This document shows, piece by piece, positions 19,875 through 28,940 of a stretch of DNA of 64,000 bases. Position numbers and translations under genes: made by a program. The notes under the pieces were generated by a model. That model was not told where the DNA came from. It did not search any database and saw only the letters and a program-made list of their open reading frames with translations. Position 1 is the stretch's first letter, and every line of letters begins with the position of its first letter. The DNA comes from an uncultured Bariatricus sp. (GTDB lineage: Bacteria > Bacillota > Clostridia > Lachnospirales > Lachnospiraceae), in the NCBI GenBank assembly GCA_934307065.1, contig CAKRCD010000009.1, forward strand, positions 31,245 to 95,244. Reading direction: 5' to 3'.

Positions 19875-21545
19875 ATGTTAACAGATGTACAGATTGCACA
19901 GAGTGCAGAAATGAAACCAATCAAAGAGATTGCAGAACAGTTGGGATTAGGAGAAGAAGACCTGGAACTTTATGGAAAGTATAAGGCAAAGATTTCGTTG
20001 GAAACCATTTCCAAAGTAAAAAATAATCCGGATGGAAAACTGATTCTTGTGACCGCAATCAATCCGACTCCGGCAGGTGAGGGTAAGACAACAACCATGA
20101 TTGGTCTTTCCCAGGCGCTCAATAAGATTGGAAAGAAATCTGTAGTTGCCATGCGTGAGCCAAGCCTTGGACCTTGTTTTGGAGTCAAAGGTGGTGCAGC
20201 CGGCGGTGGATATGCACAGGTTGTTCCGATGGAGGACATTAATTTACATTTCACGGGAGATATTCATGCCATTACTACAGCTAATAACCTGATTGCAGCA
20301 ATGCTTGATAATTCCATCCAGCAGGGAAATCCTTTGGATATTGATACCAGACAGATTGTGTGGAAACGTGTAGTAGACTTAAATGACAGAGCTTTAAGAC
20401 ATATTGTGGTAGGTCTTGGCGGAAAGCCAAACGGAGTGCCAAGAGAAGACGGATTTGATATTTCGGTAGCAAGTGAAGTTATGGCAATTCTTTGTCTGGC
20501 TACTTCTCTGGAAGATTTGAAGAAAAGAGCGGGCCGCATGATTGTAGCATACAATCATGCAGGGGAGCCGGTTACAGTAGATGATATTCAGGCTACGGGA
20601 GCAGTTACCCTTCTTCTGAAGGACGCAATCAAACCGAACCTGGTACAGACTCTTGACCATACACCGGTATTTGTACATGGCGGTCCGTTTGCAAATATTG
20701 CACATGGATGTAACTCCGTGATGGCAACACAGCTTGCTATGAAGCTTGGGGATTATGCTATTACTGAAGCAGGATTCGGTGCAGACCTAGGTGCAGAGAA
20801 ATTCCTGGATATTAAATGCAGACAGGCAGGACTGAAACCAGATGCGGTTGTTATTGTAGCAACTGTGCGTGCCCTCAAGATGCATGGCGGTGTGGCAAAG
20901 AAAGACCTTGGCGAGGAGAACTTAGAAGCGCTCCGCAAAGGAATCGAAAATTTGGAAAAACATATTGAAAATATTGCAAAATACAATTTGCCAAGTGTAG
21001 TTGCAATCAATGCATTTCCTACAGATACAGAAGCAGAGCTTCAGCTTTTGAATGAAATCTGCAAGAGCAAGAATGTAGATGTGGCCATCAGTCAGGTCTG
21101 GGCAAAAGGCGCAGACGGTGGCGTAGAACTTGCAGAAAAGCTTCTGGATGTATTAGAAACCAAGAAAGCAGATTTCAAGCCAATCTATGACACAGAGCTT
21201 CCGATTGCAGACAAAATCCGTACCATTGCAAAAGAAATTTATGGTGCAGATGATGTGATTTTTACAAAGAAAGTAACAAATAAAATCAAAAAATATGAAG
21301 AACAGAGACTTGGAAATCTTCCGGTCTGTGTGGCAAAGACACAGTACTCTCTTTCTGATGATCCGACACTTCTGGGACGGCCGACCGGTTTCAAGGTAAC
21401 CATCAATGATTTGATTCCGAATACCGGGGCAGGATTCCTTGTAGCCATCAGTGGTGATATCATGCGTATGCCAGGGCTTCCGAAAGTTCCGGCAGCAGTC
21501 GGCATGGATATTGATGAGAATGGAACCATTGTCGGACTGTTCTAA
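19875..21545 (+). CDS. fhs: Formate-tetrahydrofolate ligase
   Basis: ATP-dependent synthesis of 10-formyl-THF from formate, feeding purine synthesis (and the methyl branch of the Wood-Ljungdahl pathway in acetogens). P-loop TPAGEGKTT at residues 65-73, [34 protein letters not shown] and the [13 protein letters not shown] signature are all present. 556 aa, normal. GAGGTG RBS. It is controlled by the ZTP riboswitch in its leader: when 10-formyl-THF is short, ZMP/ZTP accumulates and expression rises. A strong terminator follows. Confidence 0.97.
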   Translation: MLTDVQIAQSAEMKPIKEIAEQLGLGEEDLELYGKYKAKISLETISKVKNNPDGKLILVTAINPTPAGEGKTTTMIGLSQALNKIGKKSVVAMREPSLGPCFGVKGGAAGGGYAQVVPMEDINLHFTGDIHAITTANNLIAAMLDNSIQQGNPLDIDTRQIVWKRVVDLNDRALRHIVVGLGGKPNGVPREDGFDISVASEVMAILCLATSLEDLKKRAGRMIVAYNHAGEPVTVDDIQATGAVTLLLKDAIKPNLVQTLDHTPVFVHGGPFANIAHGCNSVMATQLAMKLGDYAITEAGFGADLGAEKFLDIKCRQAGLKPDAVVIVATVRALKMHGGVAKKDLGEENLEALRKGIENLEKHIENIAKYNLPSVVAINAFPTDTEAELQLLNEICKSKNVDVAISQVWAKGADGGVELAEKLLDVLETKKADFKPIYDTELPIADKIRTIAKEIYGADDVIFTKKVTNKIKKYEEQRLGNLPVCVAKTQYSLSDDPTLLGRPTGFKVTINDLIPNTGAGFLVAISGDIMRMPGLPKVPAAVGMDIDENGTIVGLF

Positions 21546-21562
21546 CCAGAAACGTATATTAC

Positions 21563-21585
21563 AAAAAGGTCCATTGGACCTTTTT
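21563..21585 (+). terminator. Terminator after fhs
   Basis: AAAAAGGTCC (21563-21572), ATT loop, GGACCTTTTT (21576-21585): a 10-bp stem ending in five T residues. Confidence 0.85.
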
Positions 21586-21655
21586 GGCGGTTATAGCGTG
21601 ACAGAAAAGGTAACTGGAAATATAAGAAAAAATAAAAAAGAAAAGGAATAAGGTA

Positions 21656-23038
21656 ATGGATAGACAAGAATTTGAAAGTATGACAATCTGCCCTTTAGAT
21701 GGACGTTACTCGGGAATTAAAGATGCGCTTGCTGAATATTTCAGCGAATATGCACTGGTAAAATATCGTGTTCGCGTAGAGATTAAGTGGCTTTGCTTCT
21801 TAATTGAAAATGTAGAAAATGAGATTCTGGCAAAGTTTGACAAATCGAATATGGACAAGATTGAAGCCATTGCAAAGGACTTCAATTATGATTCTTTCAA
21901 GGCAATCAAAGATATTGAGGCAGTGACCCGCCATGATGTAAAAGCTGTAGAATATTTTATTGGCAATCAGTTAAAAGAGATGGGATATGATTATCTGATC
22001 AGCTTTGTACATATTGGATGTACTTCTGAAGACATCAACAATACTTCTTATGCGTGCATGCTGAAAGAGGGGCTTGCAAATGTATGGATTCCACGTGCAA
22101 CAGAGATGGCTGATATCATTAATGGACTTGCTGAGGAACATAAAGACGATGCTATGCTTGCGCATACACACGGACAGCCAGCGACACCGACAACCGTTGG
22201 AAAAGAATTCAAAGTATATGCATACAGAATGTATTCCAGCATTGAGAATGTAAAGAGTGTGAAAATCAAAGCCAAATTCAATGGGGCAACCGGAAATTAC
22301 AGTGCAATTCTCACTGCGTTTCCAAATATCGACTGGCCTTCTATGGCAAAAAAATTTGTGGAAGAGTATCTTGGTGTGGAATTTAATCCACTCACAACAC
22401 AGATAGAGAGCCATGACTATACCTGCCATATTTTGGATGGTATTCGTCATTTCAACAACGTACTCGTTGATTTTGATGTGGATATGTGGCTTTATATTTC
22501 CAAAGAGTATTTCAAACAGATTCCGGTACAGGGAGAAGTGGGAAGCAGCACCATGCCTCATAAGGTAAATCCAATCCGCTTTGAAAACAGCGAGGCAAAC
22601 GTAGATTTATCAAACAATCTTTGTGCAGCTCTTTCAAATAAGCTTCCAAAATCCAGAATGCAGAGAGATTTATCTGATTCTTCCAGCCAGAGAAACTTAG
22701 GACTTGCATTTGGATATTCCATTCAGGCAATCAGTGAGACAAAGAACGGTCTTGCAAAATGTGTGGTAAATAAAGAAAAACTTGCCAGCGATCTAAACGA
22801 AAAATGGGAAGTTCTTGCAGAACCAATCCAAACTATGCTTAGAAAATATGGTGTGCCGGATGCTTATGACACCTTGAAAGCACTGACAAGAGGAAAGAAC
22901 ATTTCCAAGGAAGATATTCTGAAATTTGCAGAAGGACTGGATATGCTTTCAGAAGAAGACCGGAATACTCTGGTTCATATGACACCATCTTCTTACATCG
23001 GAAAAGCAGCACAGCTTGCAGAAATCTCTTTAAAATAA
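21656..23038 (+). CDS. purB: Adenylosuccinate lyase
   Basis: Cleaves SAICAR in de novo purine synthesis and adenylosuccinate to AMP. Fumarase/aspartase superfamily: the signature GSSTMPHKVNPIRFEN begins at residue 296, with the catalytic flexible-loop serine, and THGQPATPTT carries the catalytic His. The MTICPLDGRYS start and 460-aa length match the E. coli-type PurB subgroup rather than the shorter Bacillus form. It is preceded by the fhs terminator, so it is likely transcribed from its own promoter in the A-rich 70-bp gap. Confidence 0.96.
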   Translation: MDRQEFESMTICPLDGRYSGIKDALAEYFSEYALVKYRVRVEIKWLCFLIENVENEILAKFDKSNMDKIEAIAKDFNYDSFKAIKDIEAVTRHDVKAVEYFIGNQLKEMGYDYLISFVHIGCTSEDINNTSYACMLKEGLANVWIPRATEMADIINGLAEEHKDDAMLAHTHGQPATPTTVGKEFKVYAYRMYSSIENVKSVKIKAKFNGATGNYSAILTAFPNIDWPSMAKKFVEEYLGVEFNPLTTQIESHDYTCHILDGIRHFNNVLVDFDVDMWLYISKEYFKQIPVQGEVGSSTMPHKVNPIRFENSEANVDLSNNLCAALSNKLPKSRMQRDLSDSSSQRNLGLAFGYSIQAISETKNGLAKCVVNKEKLASDLNEKWEVLAEPIQTMLRKYGVPDAYDTLKALTRGKNISKEDILKFAEGLDMLSEEDRNTLVHMTPSSYIGKAAQLAEISLK

Positions 23039-23142
23039 CAGATAGTGTATAGCAGGCAGCAATATAGGAAGCAAAATCCTACGAAAGAGGAGCAGGCAGG
23101 ACAAGCGGTATAGAAAGAACAGAAGATTCAGGAGGTAAGCAC

Positions 23143-24588
23143 ATGGGTGGCTTTTTTGGAGTAGCTTCGAAAGAAGATTGTGTATTGGAACTTTTCTATG
23201 GGGTGGATTATCACTCTCATCTGGGAACAAGACGTGCCGGTATGGCGGTGCATGGAAAGGACGGTTTTAATCGTTCGATTCATAATATCGAAAACTCGCC
23301 ATTTCGTACGAAATTTGAAAATGACGTAGCAGAAATGAAGGGAAATCTGGGGATTGGTTGTATTTCTGATTATGACCCTCAGCCACTGCTGATTCAATCT
23401 CATCTGGGTAGTTTTGCTATTACAACCGTAGGGAAAATCAATAATGCGGATGAACTGATGAAGGCATTGTATTCCAGTGAAAATGTACATTTTCAGGAAA
23501 TGACAAGTGGACAGATTAATGCGACGGAATTGGTAGCGGCATTGATTTGCAGACAGCCTTCTATTCTGGAAGGAATCCGTTATGTGCAGGAAGTAGTCGA
23601 TGGATCTATGTCACTTTTGCTGATGACAAAAGACGGCATTTATGCAGCCAGAGATAAGTATGGAAGAACACCGATTGAAATCGGAAAGAAAGAGAATGCC
23701 TATTGCATTTCTTTTGAAAGCTTTGCATATATCAATCTTGGATTTACAGATTATAAAGAACTTGGACCGGCTGAAATTGTCTATGTGACACCAGAAGAGG
23801 TAAAGACGGTGGGAGAAGCAGGAGAGGATATGCAGATTTGTTCTTTCTTATGGCTTTATTATGGATATCCGACTGCTTCTTATGAAGGCGTAAATGTAGA
23901 AGAAATGCGTTATAACTGCGGCCGTATGCTGGCGCGCAGAGATGGAAATTCCATTCATCCGGATATGATTGCCGGAGTTCCGGACTCGGGTGTGCCACAT
24001 GCAATTGGATATGCCAATGAATCTGGGATTCCGTATGCAAGACCATTTATCAAATATACACCAACATGGCCGAGATCTTTTATGCCGACCAATCAGGAAC
24101 AGAGAAATCTGATTGCGCGTATGAAACTGATTCCGGTAAAAGAACTGATTGTGGATAAGAAACTTCTTCTGATTGACGATTCCATTGTACGTGGAACCCA
24201 GCTTCGTGAAACTACGGAATTTCTTTACAACAGCGGTGCGAAAGAGGTTCATGTAAGACCGGCGTGTCCACCACTGTTGTACGGCTGTAAATTCCTCAAT
24301 TTTTCCCGTTCTAAGTCCGACATGGACTTAATTACAAGAAGAGTTATTTGTGATTTAGAGGGTACGACAGAGCCATCAGAAGAAATATTGCAGCAGTATG
24401 CAGACCCGGATCATCCAAAGTATCAGGCAATGCTGGATGAAATTTGTAAGAGACTGAATTTTACTTCTCTTCGATTCCACCGTCTGGATGATATGATTGA
24501 GTCCATTGGACTTCCACCGGAAAAACTTTGCACTTATTGCTGGAATGGGAAAGAATGCAAGGGGCATTGCTGTCATTGTAAGGAATAA
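23143..24588 (+). CDS. Amidophosphoribosyltransferase (PurF) paralogue lacking the N-terminal catalytic Cys
   Basis: Two-domain PurF fold: N-terminal Ntn-glutaminase-like domain and C-terminal PRPP-binding phosphoribosyltransferase domain (LLLIDDSIVRGTQ, residues about 341-354). Canonical PurF matures to an N-terminal Cys (MCGIFG...), but here the well-placed start (AGGAGG 23130-23135, ATG 23143) gives MGGFFGVAS, so the glutaminase nucleophile is replaced by Gly. Cysteines matching the Fe-S ligands of Bacillus-type PurF appear to be kept (ICSF, ACPPLLYGC, CTYC), and the tail adds a Cys/His cluster (CKGHCCHCKE). 481 aa. It may use free ammonia, depend on another amidotransferase, or have a regulatory role. 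It lies between purB and tmk. Confidence 0.8.
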   Translation: MGGFFGVASKEDCVLELFYGVDYHSHLGTRRAGMAVHGKDGFNRSIHNIENSPFRTKFENDVAEMKGNLGIGCISDYDPQPLLIQSHLGSFAITTVGKINNADELMKALYSSENVHFQEMTSGQINATELVAALICRQPSILEGIRYVQEVVDGSMSLLLMTKDGIYAARDKYGRTPIEIGKKENAYCISFESFAYINLGFTDYKELGPAEIVYVTPEEVKTVGEAGEDMQICSFLWLYYGYPTASYEGVNVEEMRYNCGRMLARRDGNSIHPDMIAGVPDSGVPHAIGYANESGIPYARPFIKYTPTWPRSFMPTNQEQRNLIARMKLIPVKELIVDKKLLLIDDSIVRGTQLRETTEFLYNSGAKEVHVRPACPPLLYGCKFLNFSRSKSDMDLITRRVICDLEGTTEPSEEILQQYADPDHPKYQAMLDEICKRLNFTSLRFHRLDDMIESIGLPPEKLCTYCWNGKECKGHCCHCKE

Positions 24589-24603
24589 AAAGGAAAAGAT
24601 ATC

Positions 24604-25227
24604 ATGCAAAATAAAGGAAAATTTATTGTGTTTGAAGGAATTGACGGAAGTGGGAAGAGTACTCAGATTCGTCTTCTTTCAGAGCGATTGAAGAAAGAAG
24701 GATTTCCTTGTTATACGACTATGGAACCTACAGATGGGCCGATTGGATCTTTGATTCATCAGATTATGATTGGACGAATGAAGACAGATAATAAAGTGAT
24801 TGCTTCATTATTTGCAGCAGACCGCTTGGACCACCTGTTAAATGAGACAGACGGTCTGGTTGCAAAAATTGAAGCAGGTACTACCGTTATCAGTGACCGG
24901 TATTATTTGTCGTCTTACGCATATCACAGTGTTGATATGCCTATGGAGCAGGTAATTGCCATGAATGCACCAAGCAAGGATATGCTAAGACCTGAGCTTC
25001 ATATTTTTGTAGATATAGACCCGGATACGGCCGTTGCCCGGATTGCAGCAAACAGACAGCATACAGAGTTGTTTGAAAAGAAATCCCGTCTTGCAAAAAC
25101 AAGAGAATGTTACATGAATGTAATCAAAAAATTGCAGGGTGAAGAGAACATTGTGATTATAGACGGAACACAGTCTATAGAAGAGATTGCAGAAGAAGTA
25201 TGGCTGAATGTGAAGAAGTACTTCTAA
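24604..25227 (+). CDS. tmk: Thymidylate kinase
   Basis: Phosphorylates dTMP to dTDP. P-loop FEGIDGSGKST at residues 10-20, the DR(Y) motif SDRYYLSSYAY, and a lid region with TELFEKKSRL. 207 aa, full length. It begins 15 bp after the purF-like stop with AAGGAAAA as RBS, so the two are likely cotranscribed. A strong terminator follows. Confidence 0.95.
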   Translation: MQNKGKFIVFEGIDGSGKSTQIRLLSERLKKEGFPCYTTMEPTDGPIGSLIHQIMIGRMKTDNKVIASLFAADRLDHLLNETDGLVAKIEAGTTVISDRYYLSSYAYHSVDMPMEQVIAMNAPSKDMLRPELHIFVDIDPDTAVARIAANRQHTELFEKKSRLAKTRECYMNVIKKLQGEENIVIIDGTQSIEEIAEEVWLNVKKYF

Positions 25228-25270
25228 GTAGAATGAATACGATTATTATGAATGAATAATATGGAACAGG

Positions 25271-25312
25271 AAAACAGGAATCATGCCGTCAGTGTGTGAT
25301 TCCTGTTTTTTT
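25271..25312 (+). terminator. Terminator after tmk
   Basis: AAAACAGGAATCA (25271-25283) pairs with TGATTCCTGTTTT (25297-25309), 13 bp, then a T run to 25312. Confidence 0.85.
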
Positions 25313-25383
25313 GCTCTCATGCAGAACATGAAACGATTTGATAACGTGAAAAATCAGAAAATATAAAAAAATATATGAAATAG

Positions 25384-25447
25384 TTGAAAAACTATAAAAA
25401 TATAGTATAATAATGTTATCGTGATAACTAATCGCGATAACATTATT
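25384..25447 (+). promoter_or_regulatory. Promoter with overlapping large palindromic operator
   Basis: Promoter TTGAAA (25384-25389), 16-bp spacer, TATAAT (25406-25411). Directly over and after the -10 sits a perfect 13-bp inverted repeat, AATAATGTTATCG (25409-25421) and CGATAACATTATT (25435-25447). A third half-site GATAAC (25423-25428) makes GTTATC-GT-GATAAC nested inside. The position over the start site fits a repressor operator. The cognate regulator is not in the window. Confidence 0.7.
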
Positions 25448-25463
25448 TGGAAGAAGGGATAAA

Positions 25464-25757
25464 ATGAGGAAGGAAATTGGGATTGATAAGAAAAGTATTC
25501 AGGCAGTTTTTCAAAAAGACTGTATATTGTTAGCTGTCTTTCTGACAGCTGTGTGGTGTGTGTTAGTGCCTGTTCTTATGGCGGTCTTAAAACTTACCGA
25601 TGATGGAATTGTAAAAGGATTGATGACAGGAATTGCATTCTTAAGCGGGGGAGCACTGACCTGGGCAATGATTGCGGTGTTCTTCCATATCCGGAATAAC
25701 AAACAGGTAATTTATACAGAAGAATTACAAAATCAGGCATTGGCAGCAAGAAAATAG
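25464..25757 (+). CDS. Small membrane protein of the permease operon
   Basis: 97 aa, with two predicted membrane helices (about residues 21-42 and 52-74) and charged ends. I recognise no family. It is the first gene behind the palindromic operator, with AAGAAGGG ahead of ATG 25464. It is followed 14 bp later by another small membrane protein and then a 45-aa one and a permease. The tight spacing suggests these are accessory subunits or assembly factors of the transporter; this is inference. Confidence 0.7.
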   Translation: MRKEIGIDKKSIQAVFQKDCILLAVFLTAVWCVLVPVLMAVLKLTDDGIVKGLMTGIAFLSGGALTWAMIAVFFHIRNNKQVIYTEELQNQALAARK

Positions 25758-25771
25758 AGAAGGAAAAGAAT

Positions 25772-26059
25772 ATGGAAAATCAGGAAAAAAATAAAGAATT
25801 AAAAGAAAAGGTCATGTTAGTTGTGGATATATTTTTCGTGATGGTGCTTTGTCTCATCGTTCTTTTGATTACTATGCTGATACAGAATCATCTTGGTGGA
25901 GCAGATACAAGTCATGGATATCAGATACGTCCAGAGACACTGATTCCGGTAGCTGTTGCGATTATAGGGTATCTGTTGTTTTTAGTCAAAGGTGGAAAGA
26001 AAGGCTTGAAAGAAATTGTAGATGCAGCATATGAGGAAGAGAAAGACGAGGTGGAGTAA
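25772..26059 (+). CDS. Small membrane protein of the permease operon
   Basis: 95 aa. A charged N-terminal tail (MENQEKNKELKEK) is followed by a long hydrophobic helix (about 14-38), a polar loop (HLGGADTSHGYQIRPE), a second helix (57-72) and an acidic C-terminus. No family recognised. The RBS is GAAGGAAAAG. The stop TAA is immediately followed by the ATG of the next small gene, indicating translational coupling. Confidence 0.7.
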   Translation: MENQEKNKELKEKVMLVVDIFFVMVLCLIVLLITMLIQNHLGGADTSHGYQIRPETLIPVAVAIIGYLLFLVKGGKKGLKEIVDAAYEEEKDEVE

Positions 26060-26197
26060 ATGAGTATTTTCGCGATTATGAACTATGTAGCATGGGGATT
26101 ATGTGCCTTTATTGTACTTTTACTTGCAAAAGATATTCTCGGTGTTGAAAAGCAACGCAGACAGGAACAAGAGGAACAGACAGAGAAAGAAAAATAA
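26060..26197 (+). CDS. 45-aa single-helix membrane protein
   Basis: Begins at ATG 26060, directly after the preceding stop codon (26057-26059), with GGTGGAG as RBS. Translation: MSIFAIMNYVAWGLCAFIVL, then LLAKDILGV and a highly charged Lys/Gln/Glu tail ending at 26197. One membrane helix with a cytoplasmic charged tail, the design of known small transporter subunits (such as MetS-type partners of NSS transporters), though no homology is claimed. The permease start follows 29 bp later. Confidence 0.65.
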   Translation: MSIFAIMNYVAWGLCAFIVLLLAKDILGVEKQRRQEQEEQTEKEK

Positions 26198-26226
26198 TAG
26201 CGATAAGTTATGTGAGGAAGAGGATT

Positions 26227-27600
26227 ATGGAAAAAGAAAAGAAAGATACGGCATTATCCAAAGTACTGGGCCCGATGCATATTTGGGCATTGGGTGTTGG
26301 GATTGTTTTAGTTGGGGAATTTATGGGATGGAACTATACAGTTGCGAAAGGTGGCTCATTAGGTTCTCTGATTGCACTTTGGACAGTGGCGATGTTTTAT
26401 ATCATGATTGTTATGATGAATACAGAAATGGGCTCGGTAATGCCAGAAGCCGGAGGTCAGTATACAATGGCAAAATATCTGTTGGGACCGCTGGCCGCTT
26501 TTAATGTAGGACTTATGCTTGTTTTTGAATATGCAATGCTTGAAGCGGCAGATGCATTGGTAGTAGGACAGCTTTTGGAATCACTTCATCCTGATATTAA
26601 TGCGCTTCCATATATTATTTTAAGCTTACTTTTGCTGACATATTTAAATTATAAAGGAGCACATACATCCCTTACACTAAATTTCATTATTACAGCAATT
26701 GCATTTGTTACATTGATTATTTTATTGTTTGCGACCCATTTCTGGGATGCACAGGCTACACTGATAGATTTGAAAGCAATGACAGACGGACTGCCGTTTG
26801 GGTATCTTGGGATTATTGCAGCTATGCAGTTTTCTGTATGGTTTTTTTTGGGAATTGAGGGAAGTGCATTGGCTGCAGAAGAGTGCCGTTCGGCAAGCCG
26901 GTCCATACCGGTAGGTGCGATGGTTGGTTTGACTACATTGCTTATTGGCGCAACGATTACCTGGTTTGTTTGTTCTGGTTTAGTGCCGGCAGAGGAACTT
27001 GGAATTTCAGCCTATCCGCTGTATGATGCCGCACTGGCAACAGGAAAGCTGTATGTAATTGTTGCATTATTTGTGGGAACGATTATGGCTTGCCTTGCTT
27101 CAGCAAATGGATGTATCAATGATGCAAGCCGTGCATGGTATTCTTTGTCAAAAGATAAATTGATTCCTGACTTTTTTGCTGTTACACATCCCAAATATAA
27201 CACACCGTACCGGGCAATTATATTTTTGCTTCCGGTTTCGATGGCATTTGCGTTTACCGGTATGTTGGACCAGGTAGTAGCATTCTCGATTTTTTCAGCA
27301 CTTCTGGTCTATGCACTTACGATTATAATGATGTTCCGATTTCGGAAAATGTACCCGCTTGGGAAAATTGAACGGGGATACATTTCCCCAATTTTTCCGG
27401 TTCCGGCTATCATCGCGGGCGTATTAATTGTATTTATTTTTGTTGGAACTTATCTTGGATATTGGGTAAACATGCTGGGTGGAATTGCTTTTTATTTTCT
27501 TGCATCTCTCTGGTTTCTGAAAAGAAGAGCAAAGTTTATTGATAAGAAAGAATTTATTAAGGCTGGGGCAGAAAAATGGCCAAAGCCGGATATCAAATAG
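26227..27600 (+). CDS. APC-superfamily permease, ethanolamine-permease-like
   Basis: 457 aa with about 12 membrane helices. The N-terminal LGPMHIWALGVGIVLVGEFM and EAGGQYTMAKYLLG motifs resemble the ethanolamine permease (Eat) branch of the amino acid-polyamine-organocation family. ATG 26227 is preferred, with GAGGAAGAGG just upstream; a GTG at 26212 in the same frame would add five residues. No eut genes are in the window, so the substrate may be ethanolamine or an amino acid/amine. It is the last gene of a four-gene operon ending at a strong hairpin. Confidence 0.85.
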   Translation: MEKEKKDTALSKVLGPMHIWALGVGIVLVGEFMGWNYTVAKGGSLGSLIALWTVAMFYIMIVMMNTEMGSVMPEAGGQYTMAKYLLGPLAAFNVGLMLVFEYAMLEAADALVVGQLLESLHPDINALPYIILSLLLLTYLNYKGAHTSLTLNFIITAIAFVTLIILLFATHFWDAQATLIDLKAMTDGLPFGYLGIIAAMQFSVWFFLGIEGSALAAEECRSASRSIPVGAMVGLTTLLIGATITWFVCSGLVPAEELGISAYPLYDAALATGKLYVIVALFVGTIMACLASANGCINDASRAWYSLSKDKLIPDFFAVTHPKYNTPYRAIIFLLPVSMAFAFTGMLDQVVAFSIFSALLVYALTIIMMFRFRKMYPLGKIERGYISPIFPVPAIIAGVLIVFIFVGTYLGYWVNMLGGIAFYFLASLWFLKRRAKFIDKKEFIKAGAEKWPKPDIK

Positions 27601-27644
27601 AAAGAGTATCACATAAGAAAAGGATATAAGTACAACTTTAACTT

Positions 27645-27687
27645 TATAAAAGGCGTGAACCTCAATTCAGGATTCACGCCTTTTATA
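27645..27687. terminator. Strong bidirectional terminator, permease / EIIC
   Basis: TATAAAAGGCGTGAA (27645-27659) and TTCACGCCTTTTATA (27673-27687), a perfect 15-bp stem flanked by A and T runs, between convergent genes. Confidence 0.85.
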
Positions 27688-27700
27688 TATAATAAATATT

Positions 27701-28765
27701 TTATTCCAAAACTGCTCCGGAAGGAATTACTGAACCTTCTTCTTCGCTTTCTGTTGCTTCTTCTACAACATTTGCTTTGTCGTATTTCTTGAATACGATA
27801 GAACCAACAAATCCTGCAACAGTACCACCGATAATACCAAGTACGATAGCAATGATAACTTTTACCGGTGCATTAAATGCAAATGGAGCAAGGAGTCCAG
27901 GAATTGGAGAAGCTGTTCCAGGTGCATTGTTGATGATTCCAAGTGCTGCGGCTGCAAGTCCGGCCAATCCGCCACCAAAGAAGTTGGATACGAAAATCGG
28001 AATCGGATTTGAAGTAATAATATCTGCCTGAGTAAGAGGCTCTAACATAACAGCAATCACGTTGCTCTTGTCACCAAAATGGAGACGTTTGAAAATAATT
28101 CCGTTTGTAAATGAACCACCAACACAAGCGATAGAAGCAATACCCATTGCAAGTCCATCGAGACCAAGCATAGCAGTAAGAGCCATTGAGCTAAGTGGCG
28201 AAGTACAAATCATTTTCATAATTCCACCGAGCAAGAATCCCATAACCAGTGGAGACTGTGTAGCGGCTGCTGAAATTGTTTTTCCGATTGTAAGTAATGT
28301 AGAGTTAACAACTGGGTTTACTGCGAAAGCGATTGCTCTTGCAAGTGGTGCTACCATTAATGCACCTGCAATTAAGTTAATACCCTCAGGAAGTTTCTTT
28401 TCGATATAAGGTGAAACAAGACCTACAATGTAACCAGCTACGAAACCAGGAAGAATACCATATCCTCCACATGCAAGACCGGCTACAACAGCGAGTACCG
28501 GGTTAGCGCCCATTCCGATTGGCACTAAGATTGCAGATGCAACTCCGCCAAGACTTCCGGCCGTAACACCGACTTCTTTAAAAAAAGCAAGTCCGAAAAG
28601 GTCACCGGTAATATAGCTGTGAATTGCTTCTACTAAGAAAGAAGCGACAGCAGCGTTTGCCATACCGGACATTGCGTCAGAACCTTTTGGCATTTTCATG
28701 CTAAAGAGTGAAAACAGTGCTAATACAAGCAGCAACAAAGCCATACCAGATACAATAGTTAACAT
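27701..28765 (-). CDS. PTS EIIC-like / PfoR-family membrane protein
   Basis: 354 aa, very hydrophobic with about 9-10 membrane segments and glycine-rich helices (MGFLLGGIMKMICTSPLSSM, SNFFGGGLAGLAAAALG). It matches the PTS_EIIC_2/PfoR group, named after a putative regulator of perfringolysin O. These lack the standard EIIA/EIIB partners and their substrate is not settled. GGAGGGA precedes the start. Just upstream on the same strand lie a GlnL-like response regulator and its kinase, suggesting transport under two-component control. Confidence 0.8.
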   Translation of the reverse strand: MLTIVSGMALLLLVLALFSLFSMKMPKGSDAMSGMANAAVASFLVEAIHSYITGDLFGLAFFKEVGVTAGSLGGVASAILVPIGMGANPVLAVVAGLACGGYGILPGFVAGYIVGLVSPYIEKKLPEGINLIAGALMVAPLARAIAFAVNPVVNSTLLTIGKTISAAATQSPLVMGFLLGGIMKMICTSPLSSMALTAMLGLDGLAMGIASIACVGGSFTNGIIFKRLHFGDKSNVIAVMLEPLTQADIITSNPIPIFVSNFFGGGLAGLAAAALGIINNAPGTASPIPGLLAPFAFNAPVKVIIAIVLGIIGGTVAGFVGSIVFKKYDKANVVEEATESEEEGSVIPSGAVLE

Positions 28766-28877
28766 AATTAAAATTCCCTCCTAAATTGAATACGTCATTT
28801 GTTTATATGTCCGAAAACTCCAACAATATTCGCACAATAAGCTGTTGTTGTTTCTATGAACGCATTGTAAGAGGAGG

Positions 28878-28912
28878 GTTTCAAAAAAATACAAAAAGTT
28901 TCAAAACAAAAA
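28878..28912 (-). promoter_or_regulatory. A/T-tract direct repeats upstream of the EIIC gene
   Basis: On the - strand TTTTGAAAC occurs twice, 20 bp apart (+ strand GTTTCAAAA at 28878-28886 and 28898-28906), interleaved with TTTTTGT repeats (+ strand 28891-28897 and 28906-28912). B. subtilis GlnL is known to bind TTTTGT direct repeats, so this is a candidate site for the adjacent regulator. Assignment is inference. Confidence 0.4.
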
Positions 28913-28940
28913 TAGATTTTTTGAAAATTATATAAAAAAA

